A program made the position numbers and the translations under genes. Under the pieces are notes generated by a model. It made no database searches. It was not told the origin of the DNA and saw only the letters and a program-made list of their open reading frames with translations. Below are positions 21,849 to 33,900 of a stretch of 64,000 bases of DNA, piece by piece (the stretch's first letter is position 1; each line of letters begins with the position of its first letter). Source of the stretch: Silene latifolia (lineage: Eukaryota > Streptophyta > Magnoliopsida > Caryophyllales > Caryophyllaceae); contig NC_133532.1 in assembly GCF_048544455.1 (NCBI RefSeq), forward strand, positions 16,990,948-17,054,947, in the 5' to 3' direction.

Positions 21849-24800
21849 ATGGTGAAAGGCAAAGCAAGTAAGAAAACAATCCCTAATCTCAAATTCATGC
21901 ATTTTAATTATCTGGGTCAATTTCATTTTTTCATTATTTGATTATATGATTATAATATGTTACTCTAATTGTTCATGTAGAGAGCAAGAACAAGAGGGTT
22001 ACAATAAAGAAGAAGCACCAAATTCTAAAGAAAGTGAAGGAACACCATAAGAAGAAAGCTAAAGAAGCCAAAAAGCATGGAGGATTGAACAACAGTAAAC
22101 AAGTTGACAAGGACCCTGCTAATCCTAATCAATGGCCTGACAAAGACCAGAGTCAACAATCTCTTGAAGCTCGTCGCGCTATCGAAGAATCAGAGATAGC
22201 TGCTGCTCGTGAACACAGGGTGCGTAATTGTAATTGGATTGTTTTTTATTTTATTTTTCGGGTTATGTTTTTGTGGTATTTTGGGATTGCATTGTGAATT
22301 TTGTCATGTTAAAGGGTTTTTTTTGCACTAAAGTTGTCATCTTTGTTAATGTTTGTGGGGTATATTGTTGGAATTTGGTTCATGTATGGATATGAGCTCG
22401 AAATTTGTGATTTTTTGTGTTCTTGTATTCCTACAATATTAGAATTTGCAATTGCAATTGGAATTGGAATTGAAGGTGATGCTTTGATTCGTCTTGGAAG
22501 ATGGTTTTTGTGTCCTAAGTACCTGGGTTATGCTGGGTTGGTTTGTCTGGTTGTCGGTTGAGGAGCATTGTTGTTAAGATAAGTGATTTCTAGTTAGCAT
22601 CTCTTATCTGATGCATTCCTGGTTTCTCTGTGAATAAATATTAGGAGGGTTGCTATGGACCTTCTCCCTCCAACATTCTCTCTTTACCCTCTCACAATCG
22701 ATTAATCTGATATATATTGGGGTCGAAAGTCAAGTGGATGAGGCAAAATATATACTCCCTCTGTCCCGGGTATTTGTTGTCCTTTTCCAATTTGGGTGTC
22801 TCAATCATTTGTTGTCTTTTCTATTTTAAGAATGAACTTGATGACCAATTTGATCATTCACACTCAATTTGTTCCACTTGTCATCTAGTAATTGGCCCCC
22901 TCCTCTTTTCTGGGTCTTTATGCCAAAACCAAAGGACAACAATTGACCGGGACGGAGGGAGTAATACTTTTAAGCGATTGTGAGAGGAGAAGGTAGATAG
23001 CAATTCTCAAATATTAGACTAACCCGGATGAGGTTTTGGACTTTGGTTACACTAAGCTGTTTTCTACTAGGGTCATTTAGAACTTCTTTGAGTGTTCTTG
23101 CGTTGAAGATTGTTGGATATCAAATTGAAGATTGATTTGTGGCTATGTGCAACTTTTAAATGTATCCAAATTCCTTTGCTCCTGCGGAGTGAATGCTTCT
23201 TTATTGTGAAGTGTTAGTTGTTTTGTTCTTTTTCCACCGTTGCTGTGTAAGTTAATTTTGCCTCCAATGTATCAATAGGCTCAGAAAAGAAAGCTTCAAC
23301 TACTTGAGCATAGAAACAATGCTAGTATGGAGAATCAAGAGGGAGTTGTTGAGTTTAAAGACTTCGTGAAAAGCAAAGGTACATGGGAGCTTTCTAAGGA
23401 TAGCGTGACTTCTTTGTTACTGCTTTAGCCGAGTGTTTTTCAGGCAGTTACTTACCCATACTTTTTGCAGACAATTCTGATAAGGTTTACTTTTTGCAGA
23501 CAATTCTGATAAGGTTTTCTACAAGGAGTTGGTTAAGGTCATTGATTTATCTGATGTCATAGTGGAGGTTCTTGATGCTCGTGATCCCCTTGGTACGCGA
23601 TGCGTTGATATGGAGAAAATGGTGCTGAATTCAGGCCCGAGTAAGAAGATTGTTTTATTACTGAATAAAATAGGTACATTTTCTTCTCGGCTCTAAATCA
23701 GTCACTTGGTTGTACACTTCTCCTAGATGTTTTCGCATAATCTCTTACTGTATGTATGCGCCAATTGTTCGTGTCAGATCTTGTACCTCGTGAAGCTGCT
23801 GAAAAATGGCTCAAGTATCTCAGAGAAGAATTACCAGCAGTTGCGTTTAAGTGCAGCACTCAAGAGCAAAGGTCAAATTTGTCATGGAAATCCTCAAAAT
23901 CTTCAAAACCTGGCAGCCTTCTACAAACAAGTGAATGCCTTGGAGCCGAAACTCTAATTAAGTTGCTGAAGAATTACTCTAGGAGTCACGAGGTAACAAA
24001 ATTTCATAACCAGTATATTATCTAAGCTTGCTTTGGGAATAAGTTCTTGTTGGTTTATTAATAAATTATTATTTCGAAATGTGTAGATAAAAAAGTCAAT
24101 CACAGTGGGTATTGTGGGACTTCCGAATGTGGGCAAAAGTAGTCTTATCAATAGTTTGAAGCGATGCCATGTTGTCAATGTGGGTGCCACTCCTGGTTTG
24201 ACAAGATCAAGACAAGAAGTTCAAACTTGATAAGAGTGTCAAATTGCTGGATTGTCCTGGGGTTGTTATGCTTAAATCTGGACAGAATGATGCATCCATA
24301 GCGCTTCGTAATTGCAAAAGGATTGAGAAGCTTGAAGACCCAATTGGGCCAGGTACGATATTTACCTTTTTTCAGTTTAGTTTTATTTTTGAATGCGTAT
24401 AGCATACACTCGTGATAGTTTACCTTATTCTGTTTATTTAATGCACTTTAGCATTGATTTAGGACTTATAGATGTTTGCTTGCAGTCGACAAACATTTTT
24501 TCTTATTCTGTCGGGTTATTTTGCTGATCTTTTAGTTATATCAGGCAATGTTATTAGGATCGGGATCCTACTATGGATCGATGAGCTTCCTAAGATCGAA
24601 TCGGTAGGATCGGATCGTAGAATCGTAAGATCCTACAAATTAACTAAAATACATAATTGTGTTATCAAATTATGTTAAAATCTCATGCTTAAAATTCAAA
24701 ACACGTACTATTATCTTAGCATGTGCCTACTAATTATTCTCGTTTATTGATTTCTTTCTTAAAAGACATCTATAAAATTTTTGTAACGGAAAAAATTGAA

Positions 24801-26108
24801 ATGTTAAAAATGTAGGATTGGGTCGCATAATCGTAGGATCGGGTTAAGATTCTACTTTAAAAAAGTTTGACACAAGTTGAATCGTAAGATCCTACAAAAT
24901 TAAGATCCTACCCACGATCGGGATCGGTCACAACTTTTTGGATCGTAGAATCGTAAGATCCTACGATCCGGATCGAGAGTTTAACAACAATGATATCAGG
25001 CCATCAGGGTCATTAACAATAAATGTTTGTTTACTCAGTGAAGGAAATTTTCAAGCTTTGCCCAGCTGAAGTATTAATTAAGATATTCAAGATCGCAACC
25101 TTCAACTCAGTAGATGACTTTTTGCACAAGGTTGCCACTGCTAGGGGAAAGCTCAAGAAAGGTGGCATTGTAGACGTTGAAGCAGCCGCAAGGATAGTTC
25201 TGCATGATTGGAACGAGGGTATATAGAGCGAAAAATCACCGAACTATGTTGATTGTACATTCTCTTCTTAAATGTGATAGTTGTGAACCTTGAATTACCA
25301 TATTTCCATTTTCAGGTAAGATTCCCTTTTACACCATGCCTCCAACTAGGAACCAAGGAGAGGTTCCCGAATCTGAAGAGGCTAAGATTGTTACAGCACT
25401 TGGAAAAGAGTTCAACGTAGATGAGGTTTATGGCGCGGAATCATTCATTGGTAGCTTGAAGTCAGTTGATGATTTCAGCTCCGCCGAGGTTCTTCCAAAT
25501 GTTCCGGTTAATTTTGATGAACAGATGGTTGAGGTGAGTCATTGTGTTCTTTGTGATATATCTGTGTTTGCGTGGTACTTAATAAGAGTTGGAGAGCCGC
25601 AACATTGATTTGCATTACGGCCATTTTATGAGATGGAGAGCCGCAACTGTGTCTGATACTTATACTCGGACATGGGTAGCCAAAATATGCAGATTTTTCA
25701 TATAAATGACCAAGTCCAACAGACATATAAAACCATTCTCTCTTCTTGTAACAGGAAAAATCTCAGGACTCGACGCCAAATGTTGTTGGCAATGATATGG
25801 ATGAGTCCATGGAGGCTGCAGAAGAGGAACCAGTCAAAAAGAAACCAAAGAATGCAGCAATAAAGCAAAATGAAAATCTGTACGTTGCAGAAGGCATGCT
25901 CAACCCGAAAATGAGAAAAGCCGAGAAGAAGAGACGAAAAAAGGCCAGCAAAGTTGCTGCATCAGGAGATGCCATGGACGATGATGCCGATTTTGATTAC
26001 AAGGTTGATGATAGACTGGGAGACTTGGCTATGAAAGACGGTAATGATGTTGGGGATGATTTTAAAGTGGAGGTGCCTATGGCAGGCGTGATTTTTGATG
26101 ACGAGTAA
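21849..26108 (+). CDS. NSN1: Nucleostemin-like GTPase NSN1 (frame broken by one extra base)
   Basis: Nucleolar circularly permuted GTPase needed for ribosome subunit assembly. Exons: 21849-21867, 21981-22219, 23279-23378, 23500-23673, 23778-23992, 24087-24352, 25039-25218, 25316-25533 and 25755-26108. They give 587 aa, close to Arabidopsis NSN1, once one base in exon 6 is discounted. The N terminus is very basic ([22 protein letters not shown]3L/Grn1 domain). G4 is NKID (in LLLNKIDLVP), G1 is GLPNVGKSS and G3 is DCPG, in permuted order. The tail is acidic/lysine-rich ([18 protein letters not shown]). In exon 6, after [10 protein letters not shown], an extra A in the AAA at 24223-24225 shifts the frame into TGA. 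Frame and exon phase both fit again without it. It is either a sequencing/assembly error or a real lesion. Intron 22220-23278 holds a Stowaway and 24353-25038 a hAT element. Confidence 0.88.
22755..22961. mobile_element. Stowaway-type MITE in NSN1 intron 2
   Basis: 207 bp with CTCCCTCTGTCCCGGG and CCGGGACGGAGGGAG ends and TA on each side (22753-22754, 22962-22963). The long arms pair (TTGTTGTCCTTT with AAAGGACAACAA). Confidence 0.85.
23461..23518. repeat. 29-bp tandem duplication of the NSN1 exon 4 splice acceptor
   Basis: The word CTTTTTGCAGACAATTCTGA continuing TAAGGTTTA is present at 23461-23489 and again from 23490, the last base differing. Each copy carries a full polypyrimidine-CAG acceptor. 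The downstream acceptor (exon start 23500) gives the in-frame protein [14 protein letters not shown]. Use of the upstream one would add 29 nt and shift the frame. Confidence 0.9.
24546..24992. mobile_element. hAT-like element of reiterated GGATCGTA words in NSN1 intron 6
   Basis: 447 bp with ends CAATGTTATTA and TTAACAACAATG and a perfect 8-bp duplication ATATCAGG at 24538-24545 and 24993-25000. Both arms are degenerate repeats of AGGATCGTAGAATCGTAAGA around an AT-rich core. No transposase. Confidence 0.8.
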
Positions 26109-26263
26109 TAGAGATATATCCAGATTTATCGGCAAAGTTGGGAGCATCGGGAGATGGCATGGACGTTAACACAGACGCCAATGGAAGATTTTGTAGTAAT
26201 ATCAATTTTGTTAAACTGAGAATAACGTTAGAAATGAGATTGTTCAAAGTTGATCTTCATAGA

Positions 26264-26297
26264 ATTATTATTATTATTATTATCCCTTTTTTTTTTG
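26264..26297. repeat. ATT microsatellite and T-run
   Basis: (ATT)n then a T-run ending in GACAGC, 160 bp after the NSN1 stop codon. The T-run plus GACAGC is the same signature as the retroposition scar at 26641. Confidence 0.7.
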
Positions 26298-26632
26298 ACA
26301 GCAACCAAATAGCATAGCTTACAAAAGAGCTTCCTGAGCAAGATTATGAGATTATTATTATTAAGTTTGTCGAACAACGCTCAAATGAAGCTTTATCATC
26401 AGCTCATATCACTGGCATCCCTCGACATTATTGCAGTTATATACTCTCTTAAGATGTCTTTCTGTCACTGTTTGTTCAGCTACGAACACGCTGAACAAAA
26501 CACCTGACAACTCCTGCTTATATCCGAGTCCTGATCGTGTTACCCGTCGTTCAGCTATGATCAGAACAGCTGACAACTCCCCCTTTTATCCAAGATCTGA
26601 TAGAAAACATAACGATGTCTAGAATAGATGAT

Positions 26633-26639
26633 GATATTG

Positions 26640-26682
<43 letters not shown>

Positions 26683-26696
26683 ACAGCGATATTGCT
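26633..26696 (-). mobile_element. Extremely truncated retroposon: poly(T) plus GACAGC between direct repeats
   Basis: About 40 T followed by GACAGC, flanked by 9-bp GATATTGCT at 26633-26641 and 26688-26696. On the minus strand this is GCTGTC-poly(A) with a target-site duplication. It is what remains when target-primed reverse transcription copies only the tail of a LINE or SINE. Confidence 0.75.
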
Positions 26697-27017
26697 CTAT
26701 ATAGATGCAGCCCGAGTTTTAAAACTGTTTGCTTATCCATGTATATAAATGTTTAAATGCGGTTTGCCTGAAATTTCGACAAAGTTGTCGGACCTAAATC
26801 ATGGCTTGAGATTTAGAGTTCGTTAGCCGTCATGTTCAATTCATCCCAATTTGTGTCCAATATGAACTCGTAGTTGTTGATTAACTTTGTTGAATTACAC
26901 AAATTTACAATATTCAGTTCCACTGGCCCAGCTCGCTAACTTGATGTTGGACTCGGTGACTAGTGTGCGATCTAAAGCCGTCTCCTAGCTAATGAATCTC
27001 GTTAACTTATTGTGCCA

Positions 27018-27165
27018 TTTTCAAAAATACAATAACCCGACTCACAACCGGTCTGGTCTCGAGTCTCGACTAGGCAAAGTAAAAAAAAAAAAAAAAAGGA
27101 TTCTCAAAAATACAATAACCCGCCCGACGCACTAACTGGTCTCGAGTCTCGACTAGGCTAAGTGA
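27018..27165. repeat. Diverged tandem repeat, period about 86 bp
   Basis: TCAAAAATACAATAACCCG and CTCGAGTCTCGACTAGGC occur twice (about 27020-27075 and 27105-27160), separated by an A-run. The remainder of 26697-28037 shows no gene I can support. Confidence 0.7.
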
Positions 27166-28037
27166 AAAACATAGGGGAAAAAGATGGCCGTCCAGTTGGA
27201 ACCGTGGCAATCTGGGTGCTAATGAACCCAGGCGACACCGACATGTAATCCTTCCACTGACAGGAGCGAGAGGTAGTCGTTGCTCTGTGAAACCAGCCTC
27301 ACGCATTCCCCTCTACTCTAGTACCCATGTCACCCGAGCCTTCGCTCAAGCCACAGGGGTCAACTCCCTACTTGGAGAGGGCATGTCAGAATATAGCCAA
27401 ACTGGATCCGACCCAGATTACCATGACCATGTTCCACCATCTTGGTGCCCCCACTTGGGTTACAAACTCTTGTTATTGAGCTCAGCGAGAAATTAGTGTT
27501 AATGATGTTTATAAATATGAGATTAGCTATGTATTCTACCGATGTGGGATGGAGTGTGTAATTAGAGTTGATCTCTTATGACTTGATAACCCCACCACTG
27601 CTATTACATGGCGTCTTTCATTTCTTTGTTTGATTTGATAATCTAGTAATTAATACAACAAAGTTTACAATACATGTAAGATTGGTTATTATGAAGTGCA
27701 TATTCGGACTCGAATCGGAACCGTGGTCGTGCAATGGATGATTCTTATGGTGCTTCGTTTCTTTGCTTGCAACCTGTTGGAAATGAAGTCATGGTTTTGT
27801 ACCCGCCTGAGATCACACTACTACATTGCGTTATATTATATTTGAATTTCATTTTTAAAATTTCGAAAAACTTTATGCATAAAAATGAATCAAGGGATTA
27901 TATCTTATTTAAAAAATGTAATACGAAATTTATTTTAGAAAGATGGTGGTTAATATGCCGGTACGACCTCAACATTATTCTACATTGTATGTGAAGTATT
28001 TGAGTATTAACGAGGCCCCGGGTTTTAAACTAATTAA

Positions 28038-30692
28038 CTAGCTTTGTGACCCGTGAGATTCACGGGTTTATCTGTTTTAGTTTTATTATTTTTATCGTAC
28101 TGTTTATATTTGTCTGAGCAATTAGTTGATCCATTTAAAAAATATAGTCTTGAAATACATAAAAGTTAGTTGGTTAATGCCTTATTTCTTTGACAATTTT
28201 GGTTTATTTTCAAAACTATATATTGTATTTTTGTTGTTATTTTGATTAATATACTAAAAACATGTGGTTTTAAACAAAAATTACCTTTCAATGAGTCCAA
28301 TAATTCATGACACCATGTAAAAAAAATTAAATGCTTAAGGTTGCTTTTTGATTAGATTGTATAGATTTTGTACTAAATTTTCTATGTAAAAGTTTGAACA
28401 TCGCTTTGTCTTCCGGCAAATAAAGTTAGTAAGTAAAGATTTAAAAGGCAAATTAATTCATAATGTTGAATTATTTCTCTCTTTTTTTTTCCTTCTTTTT
28501 CTGAGAATAATAAATCTCCCAATGTAAGGAGCTTAAAACATACTCCCTCCATACCACACCAATGGTAACATTGACTTTTTTCACACTTTTTATTACACGT
28601 TTTGCAACGTGAATATCTTTAGTTACACATTATTAAAAATTATAAAAAATTGATATTCTTATAGCATTCATGACGATAAATCAAACAAGATCTCACATGA
28701 CTATATTTTGTCTTATAGATTAAGAATAATATCAAAGATTTCCTACGACAATGAATAGTGCCAAAATTCTCAATGTTACCATTGGTGTGGTATGGAGGGA
28801 GTATAGAATTATAAGGTTTTTTATCTTCTCAATATTTTAATTGTCATAAATCATATAGTAGCATAGTTATGAACTTTAATAAATGTTAGTCTTACTATAT
28901 CATCTATACCAATTTGTCAAAAATTCTAAATTTTATATTTTTGCATAAATGATAAAATGAGTTAAATAATAGCCTACTACAAATCTCATTGTAATCTCTT
29001 ATGTGTTATAAGACATATGCATTAGATAATATGACAAGTATGCATAAATATTAGATAATAATTTACATTTAGCCATTATCTATGTCAATAGAATTTTTTT
29101 GTCCAACTTGTTAATAAGATTGAGGTCCTCGCAACTCCAATTTAATTCTATGAGAGCTATTTTTCATAGGAAAAATGATGAATGAAAAAGAAACGCATAC
29201 CAAAATAAAACATACATTTGAAAGTTTCTGAAATACTAAATTTTATTTATGAACCTAAAAACAATTAGTCATTCATATTCATGTAGTCAATTTTGTAGTT
29301 AGTTTATAACATAGTATTGAGTGGAATGGAGGGAATATTTGTTTAAGCACTTCTAGTATTTCTCTTCTTTAAATAGTCTTCTTTCTCCAATGAACTATCC
29401 CTAAAAAAATCCACTGAGTGATTAATAAACAAAATGGTGGAATTTGATTTATGTAATATTAACCTTATCGTTATTAATTTAAGTTTTCGCTTAAATAATG
29501 TAAGAAATAAGATATTGAATCATAAAAATGTAAGTATATTTACCTATGAATAGCACAATTCCACAAATGTTGATAGCCCCTAAATGAGAACAAAATAACA
29601 TATATGTGAAGGTTAAAAATGTGAAGATTACTTCATAACTAATGGAACTTAAAAATAAATAAATAAATTATTAATTTAAAACCTTAGTACACTTACCTTG
29701 ATGTTGATACAATGATAAGAAAGATTATTGACACATATATATAATTCTTTTGGCGATGGGGGTAAAAAAATATTCGCTTGAATTTCGGCTCACAAATGTT
29801 GCCTTCCATCAAACATTTATAGCGAAATGAAGATGTGTTTTATGACTTTTGTTTATTTTTTATTATTTCCAAATTTAATATATACATAAATATATATAAA
29901 TGTTTTATGACTTTTGACCATTCATATTCATTATTAGCAAATTTAATATAGACATAAATATAGAGTAATGAGAATTGAAATATAAAAGGTTTACTTTTTT
30001 TTTTTCTTTTTTTTTTTACAAAATCCACATTGCACGAGAATTGTTTAGGGAGTTATCTTATGAACTAAAAAATGGTAGATATTTTGTCTTCCCTTTTATT
30101 TATAAATCATATTTATAGATTTACATATGTATTCAATTTAATGAAATTGAGCAAGTTTATTGCAATAATATTTAAGGAGTTGCACATATAAATAATTTAA
30201 AATTAGAGTGATGTAATTTTTTATTTTTCGTTTAACCAATTGTACTTTTAAAAATTAAAATGTCAATGCTTAATGTTAAGTATGTTATTATTTGCCCTCA
30301 ATATTTACAAATTCTTTATTATTTCATAAACGGCGTAAAATTAGAATTATGTGATATATATTTGTTACTTAAAATACTCTAAGAATAAACGTAGAAATTT
30401 AAAATTTAGTATGAATTTTGATTTTTAATTGTTTTTAAATTTATCTAGAAGTTAAAAGGCCAAACTTTAATATTTTTTATGCTAATTTATTTTTTATGTA
30501 AATATTTTTTAATTTGTGTATCGTTTTAAATGGATCATTATACGAACATGAATTACCTTCTTAATTAAACACGTCATACTACATAGAGGATTGGTGACGT
30601 GAAATTTTGGTAATGCAAGGTGGCATTTAGAATATGGTGGCGTTTGCCATGTACGCGCTTTTAAAGTTTACCCTTTTAATAATATTTATAGA
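28038..30692 (-). mobile_element. Non-autonomous Helitron, 2.65 kb
   Basis: Minus-strand element. The 5' end is TCTATAAATATTATTAAAAG after an A. The 3' end has a perfect hairpin CCCGTGA-ATC-TCACGGG (28050-28066), then TCACAAAG and CTAG before a T. The ends match Helitron rules well. The inside is very AT-rich with no Rep/helicase ORF, so it must have been moved in trans. A Stowaway is nested inside. Its left end (5') stops 209 bp from the SDI1-like stop codon. Confidence 0.8.
28543..28801. mobile_element. Stowaway-type MITE nested in the Helitron
   Basis: 259 bp with ends CTCCCTCCATACCACACCAA and its complement, and TA at 28541-28542 and 28802-28803. The arms are nearly perfect, suggesting a recent insertion. 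Confidence 0.9.
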
Positions 30693-30901
30693 TAAGTGCA
30701 TTGAAATTTCACCGATCATTTTATTTTTTAAACTTTGGTAAGGAAAATGGTAATACAACAAATATTGGTTCCTCTAATTATCAAACCACTTATTCTTCCT
30801 TCATAAGTAAAACATACATTTATATCTCTATAATCTATCTACGTACCCTAAGTATCACTCAAACAAACCACATTTGTACACAAACATCATCAAAGACACA
30901 T

Positions 30902-33900
30902 CTAACATGCTAATTGATCTTTGAAGTTGGAGATTTGTTCAAAAACAGGAAGCCTCCGCGGTCTAAGTGGGCCCCATTTTGACTCGAGTTCTTCAAGCCC
31001 ATTAACAAACTCATCCTCCATTTGAAGATCCATAATGTTTGACATCAAAGGTGGTGGTTGCCTTGACTCCAAATCCAGCAACAATTCTTCCGCCCGATTT
31101 CTCGTTCTGATGTCTTCTGAACCCGGATAATCAGCCCATATAACTTTTTCGAGAACAGAACGGGCCTCCTCATATCGGGCTTGTTTGATCAAGCACAGGC
31201 CCAAATTGCATGCCTTGTTTGCATCTGGATCGATCATTTGGGCTTTTCTGTAAACTACTTCAGCTGCTATGTAATTCGTCTTTTGCATGTAGGCCCAGCC
31301 TAAGTTCCCCTGTGATAAGAGAAAACAAAAAACAAGATTAACAGCTGATTTGCATAAGATAGCTTTAGGATACAAGTTATACAATAATGTTTTTGCTGCT
31401 ATCATTAAATGAGGTGCATGGTATCGGATGTAGCCGTTTTCCGATTGCAATTGCCATATATGAGTATCTATGATCTTGTAATTTATCGTAGAGCCCTTTT
31501 CAAACGATCATTTACCAAAGTATCTATGATCTTGTAATTTATCCTACTTAAAGGGGCCTAGGGGGCTAGCCATAAGAGCGATTTTGATGCTGACGAGTTC
31601 AAACCCATGTCATGAGTACCACTTCTCAGTTCTCAGGACTTTACCAACTAAGTTATTTGATATCTGCATCATCTATAATTCATTGACAAGAGAGTTGATT
31701 GGGTTAATACAACCTTCCTAACGCCAACGGTGTCTTGTTTCAATTCCCTCTCGAACAAAAACTAGATTATGGCGTTCAGAAACACTATACTCGTATACAA
31801 TGGTTCTAAATATACATCATTGTAAAACCGTCTCTTGTTTTACGCATAACGACTACCCTTGTGAAAGTAGCTATCAATTTCTTTTGTGTGCCTTAGACGA
31901 TATTGAACCGTCTTACACAAGACCTTAAAAAGGGAGATCATTGAACCTTAGGAAACGTAAAAATGCGATACGTAAGGATAAAAAGAGATGAATACCAGTA
32001 TCCTAGACATTTCTTGTTGGATAGACACTTGAAATTTCTTGCCGTGAGATCTTGCTGTTTTTGTTGGTTTTCCATTGAATGCTTCCCCTTGGTATATCAT
32101 CCTTAACTTCTGTCTTAATAGCTCTATTTGCTCATCTACTTTTCCACATTTCTGTTCAAACCATCTTCAACTTATTAATTCTCAAAATCTATTGTTTACT
32201 TCATGTAACATTTAACATAGGTGATTTAAGTCCATACTATGGTGCGTCAGCGGATGAAGAGGAACCAAGCTTGAGGCAACGCTCCTTTCAACCTGGGGAG
32301 GCTGCAACAGGAGTTGAACCAGAGGCTCATAGCTCAAGCCAGGTCATAGAGTAGGTCTTAGCCTAATATACACACTCTACCGAAGAGGTCTTAGCCTAAT
32401 GGTTAAGACGGAGGTATCATACATGACAATAGGTCACAGGTTTGAATCCCCTCCCCCATATACTGTACCGGCCTTATTATGCCTCATGTGACACCTAATA
32501 TACATTCTACTTATTACAACTATGGCTATTTTTCAAAATAACTACCAAATAGCATACTTATGATTTAATATTGGAAAGCGATCTTACACAAGTATATTGT
32601 AAAACAAATCCTTTTCGTAACTACGCAACATTTTAACATTTATTTGTGAGTTATATTTCATGTTCATTGGATTTGTCTTACAAGAGACTAATTGTTGCAA
32701 TGTTTAGGGTTGGCCGTCCAAAAGTGCCTTCCAAATTACTCTTAACTCGTACTCTTGCATTTTCGATTTATCTTATACAAATGTTTGTTTTCTTGTATTT
32801 GTAATAACGGGAGTTAAAACTTAAAAGGGCACGTTTAATTTCATGGCGATGGGCTTCAAATCGGAGTGAGATTAGTAGATTACTAACTACAACTATATAT
32901 AGCATCTAAGCACGAATATCTGTGTGAAGAAACAACGATATAAAAATCGAGAAAACAGTCATATTGTAAGTACCTTATACAAATCAATGAGAACATTATC
33001 AAGGGATTCTTGAGCATTTTTCGAGCAACGACACCTAAAAGACTTGATAGCTTCAATAGCTTCTTCAGTTCTATCAAGCTGTTTCATCACAACAGCCATG
33101 TCTTTAAGGGCGCTATCAACCCTATCCCCTGCATTTATCGCCTTCCAAAACCACACTATCGCCGCTTCCGGATCTTTTTGTACTACCTGATCATCACATA
33201 CATTATTAACAACTACGAATAAGTACTATGTAGACCATTACATCCAATTGGTATAATCTTGAAATAATTTGGAGACAACTAATGCAAATGCATTCATTCA
33301 TTTTTGTACTTATTATTATTATACTTCCTCCGTTCCAATGAATTGTATACGTTTGTTTTTTCGACACTATTCATAATCTTCACTATAACTTCTAATATAC
33401 TCCCTCCCATTCACAATAAACCTCCCTATTTCCTTTTTCGGTTATTCACAATAACCTCCCTATTTCCTTTTTTGGTAAGTGTTTGTGTGGTCCAAATTTA
33501 ATTGTATGGTGGGGTAGTGTATTTGTGTGGTCCAAATTTAATTATATGGTGGGGTATTGTGTTTCCTTAATTTTTGTGCCAAAATGAAATGGGAGGTTTA
33601 TTGTGAATGAGAGGGAGTATAACATAAAAGATAGTCACATAAGATCTTGTTAAATTGTCTACATTATGAATATCAAATTTTTATAATTTTTTTTTTTTGG
33701 TGAGCAAGAGGGGCTAAGCCCCGATACAGAAGAAAAGCTAAACTGAAACTAAACGTATACAATTCATTGGAACGGAGGGAGTAGTACATTAGTACTTATA
33801 TCCTTTTATGTATGTGTGAAGTAAAAAGGAGTTATCCTTCATTCAAATATCTTCTTCCTGTTTGCTTTTACGCAGAATTATTATGAGTATTAAGTTTTTT

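Larger units (their letters stand above)
33324..33781. mobile_element. Stowaway MITE, outer member of a nest
   Basis: Ends CTTCCTCCGTTCCAATGAAT and ATTCATTGGAACGGAGGGAG with TA flanks (33322-33323, 33782-33783). It holds a second Stowaway (33400-33617) and a LINE tail (about 33683-33750), so it predates both. Confidence 0.85.

Noticed and set aside
27180-27490. GC-richer stretch with a 69-codon ORF, considered as a gene or Cassandra-type 5S-bearing LTR
   Set aside because: No 5S rRNA words, no domain and no conserved splice structure found.
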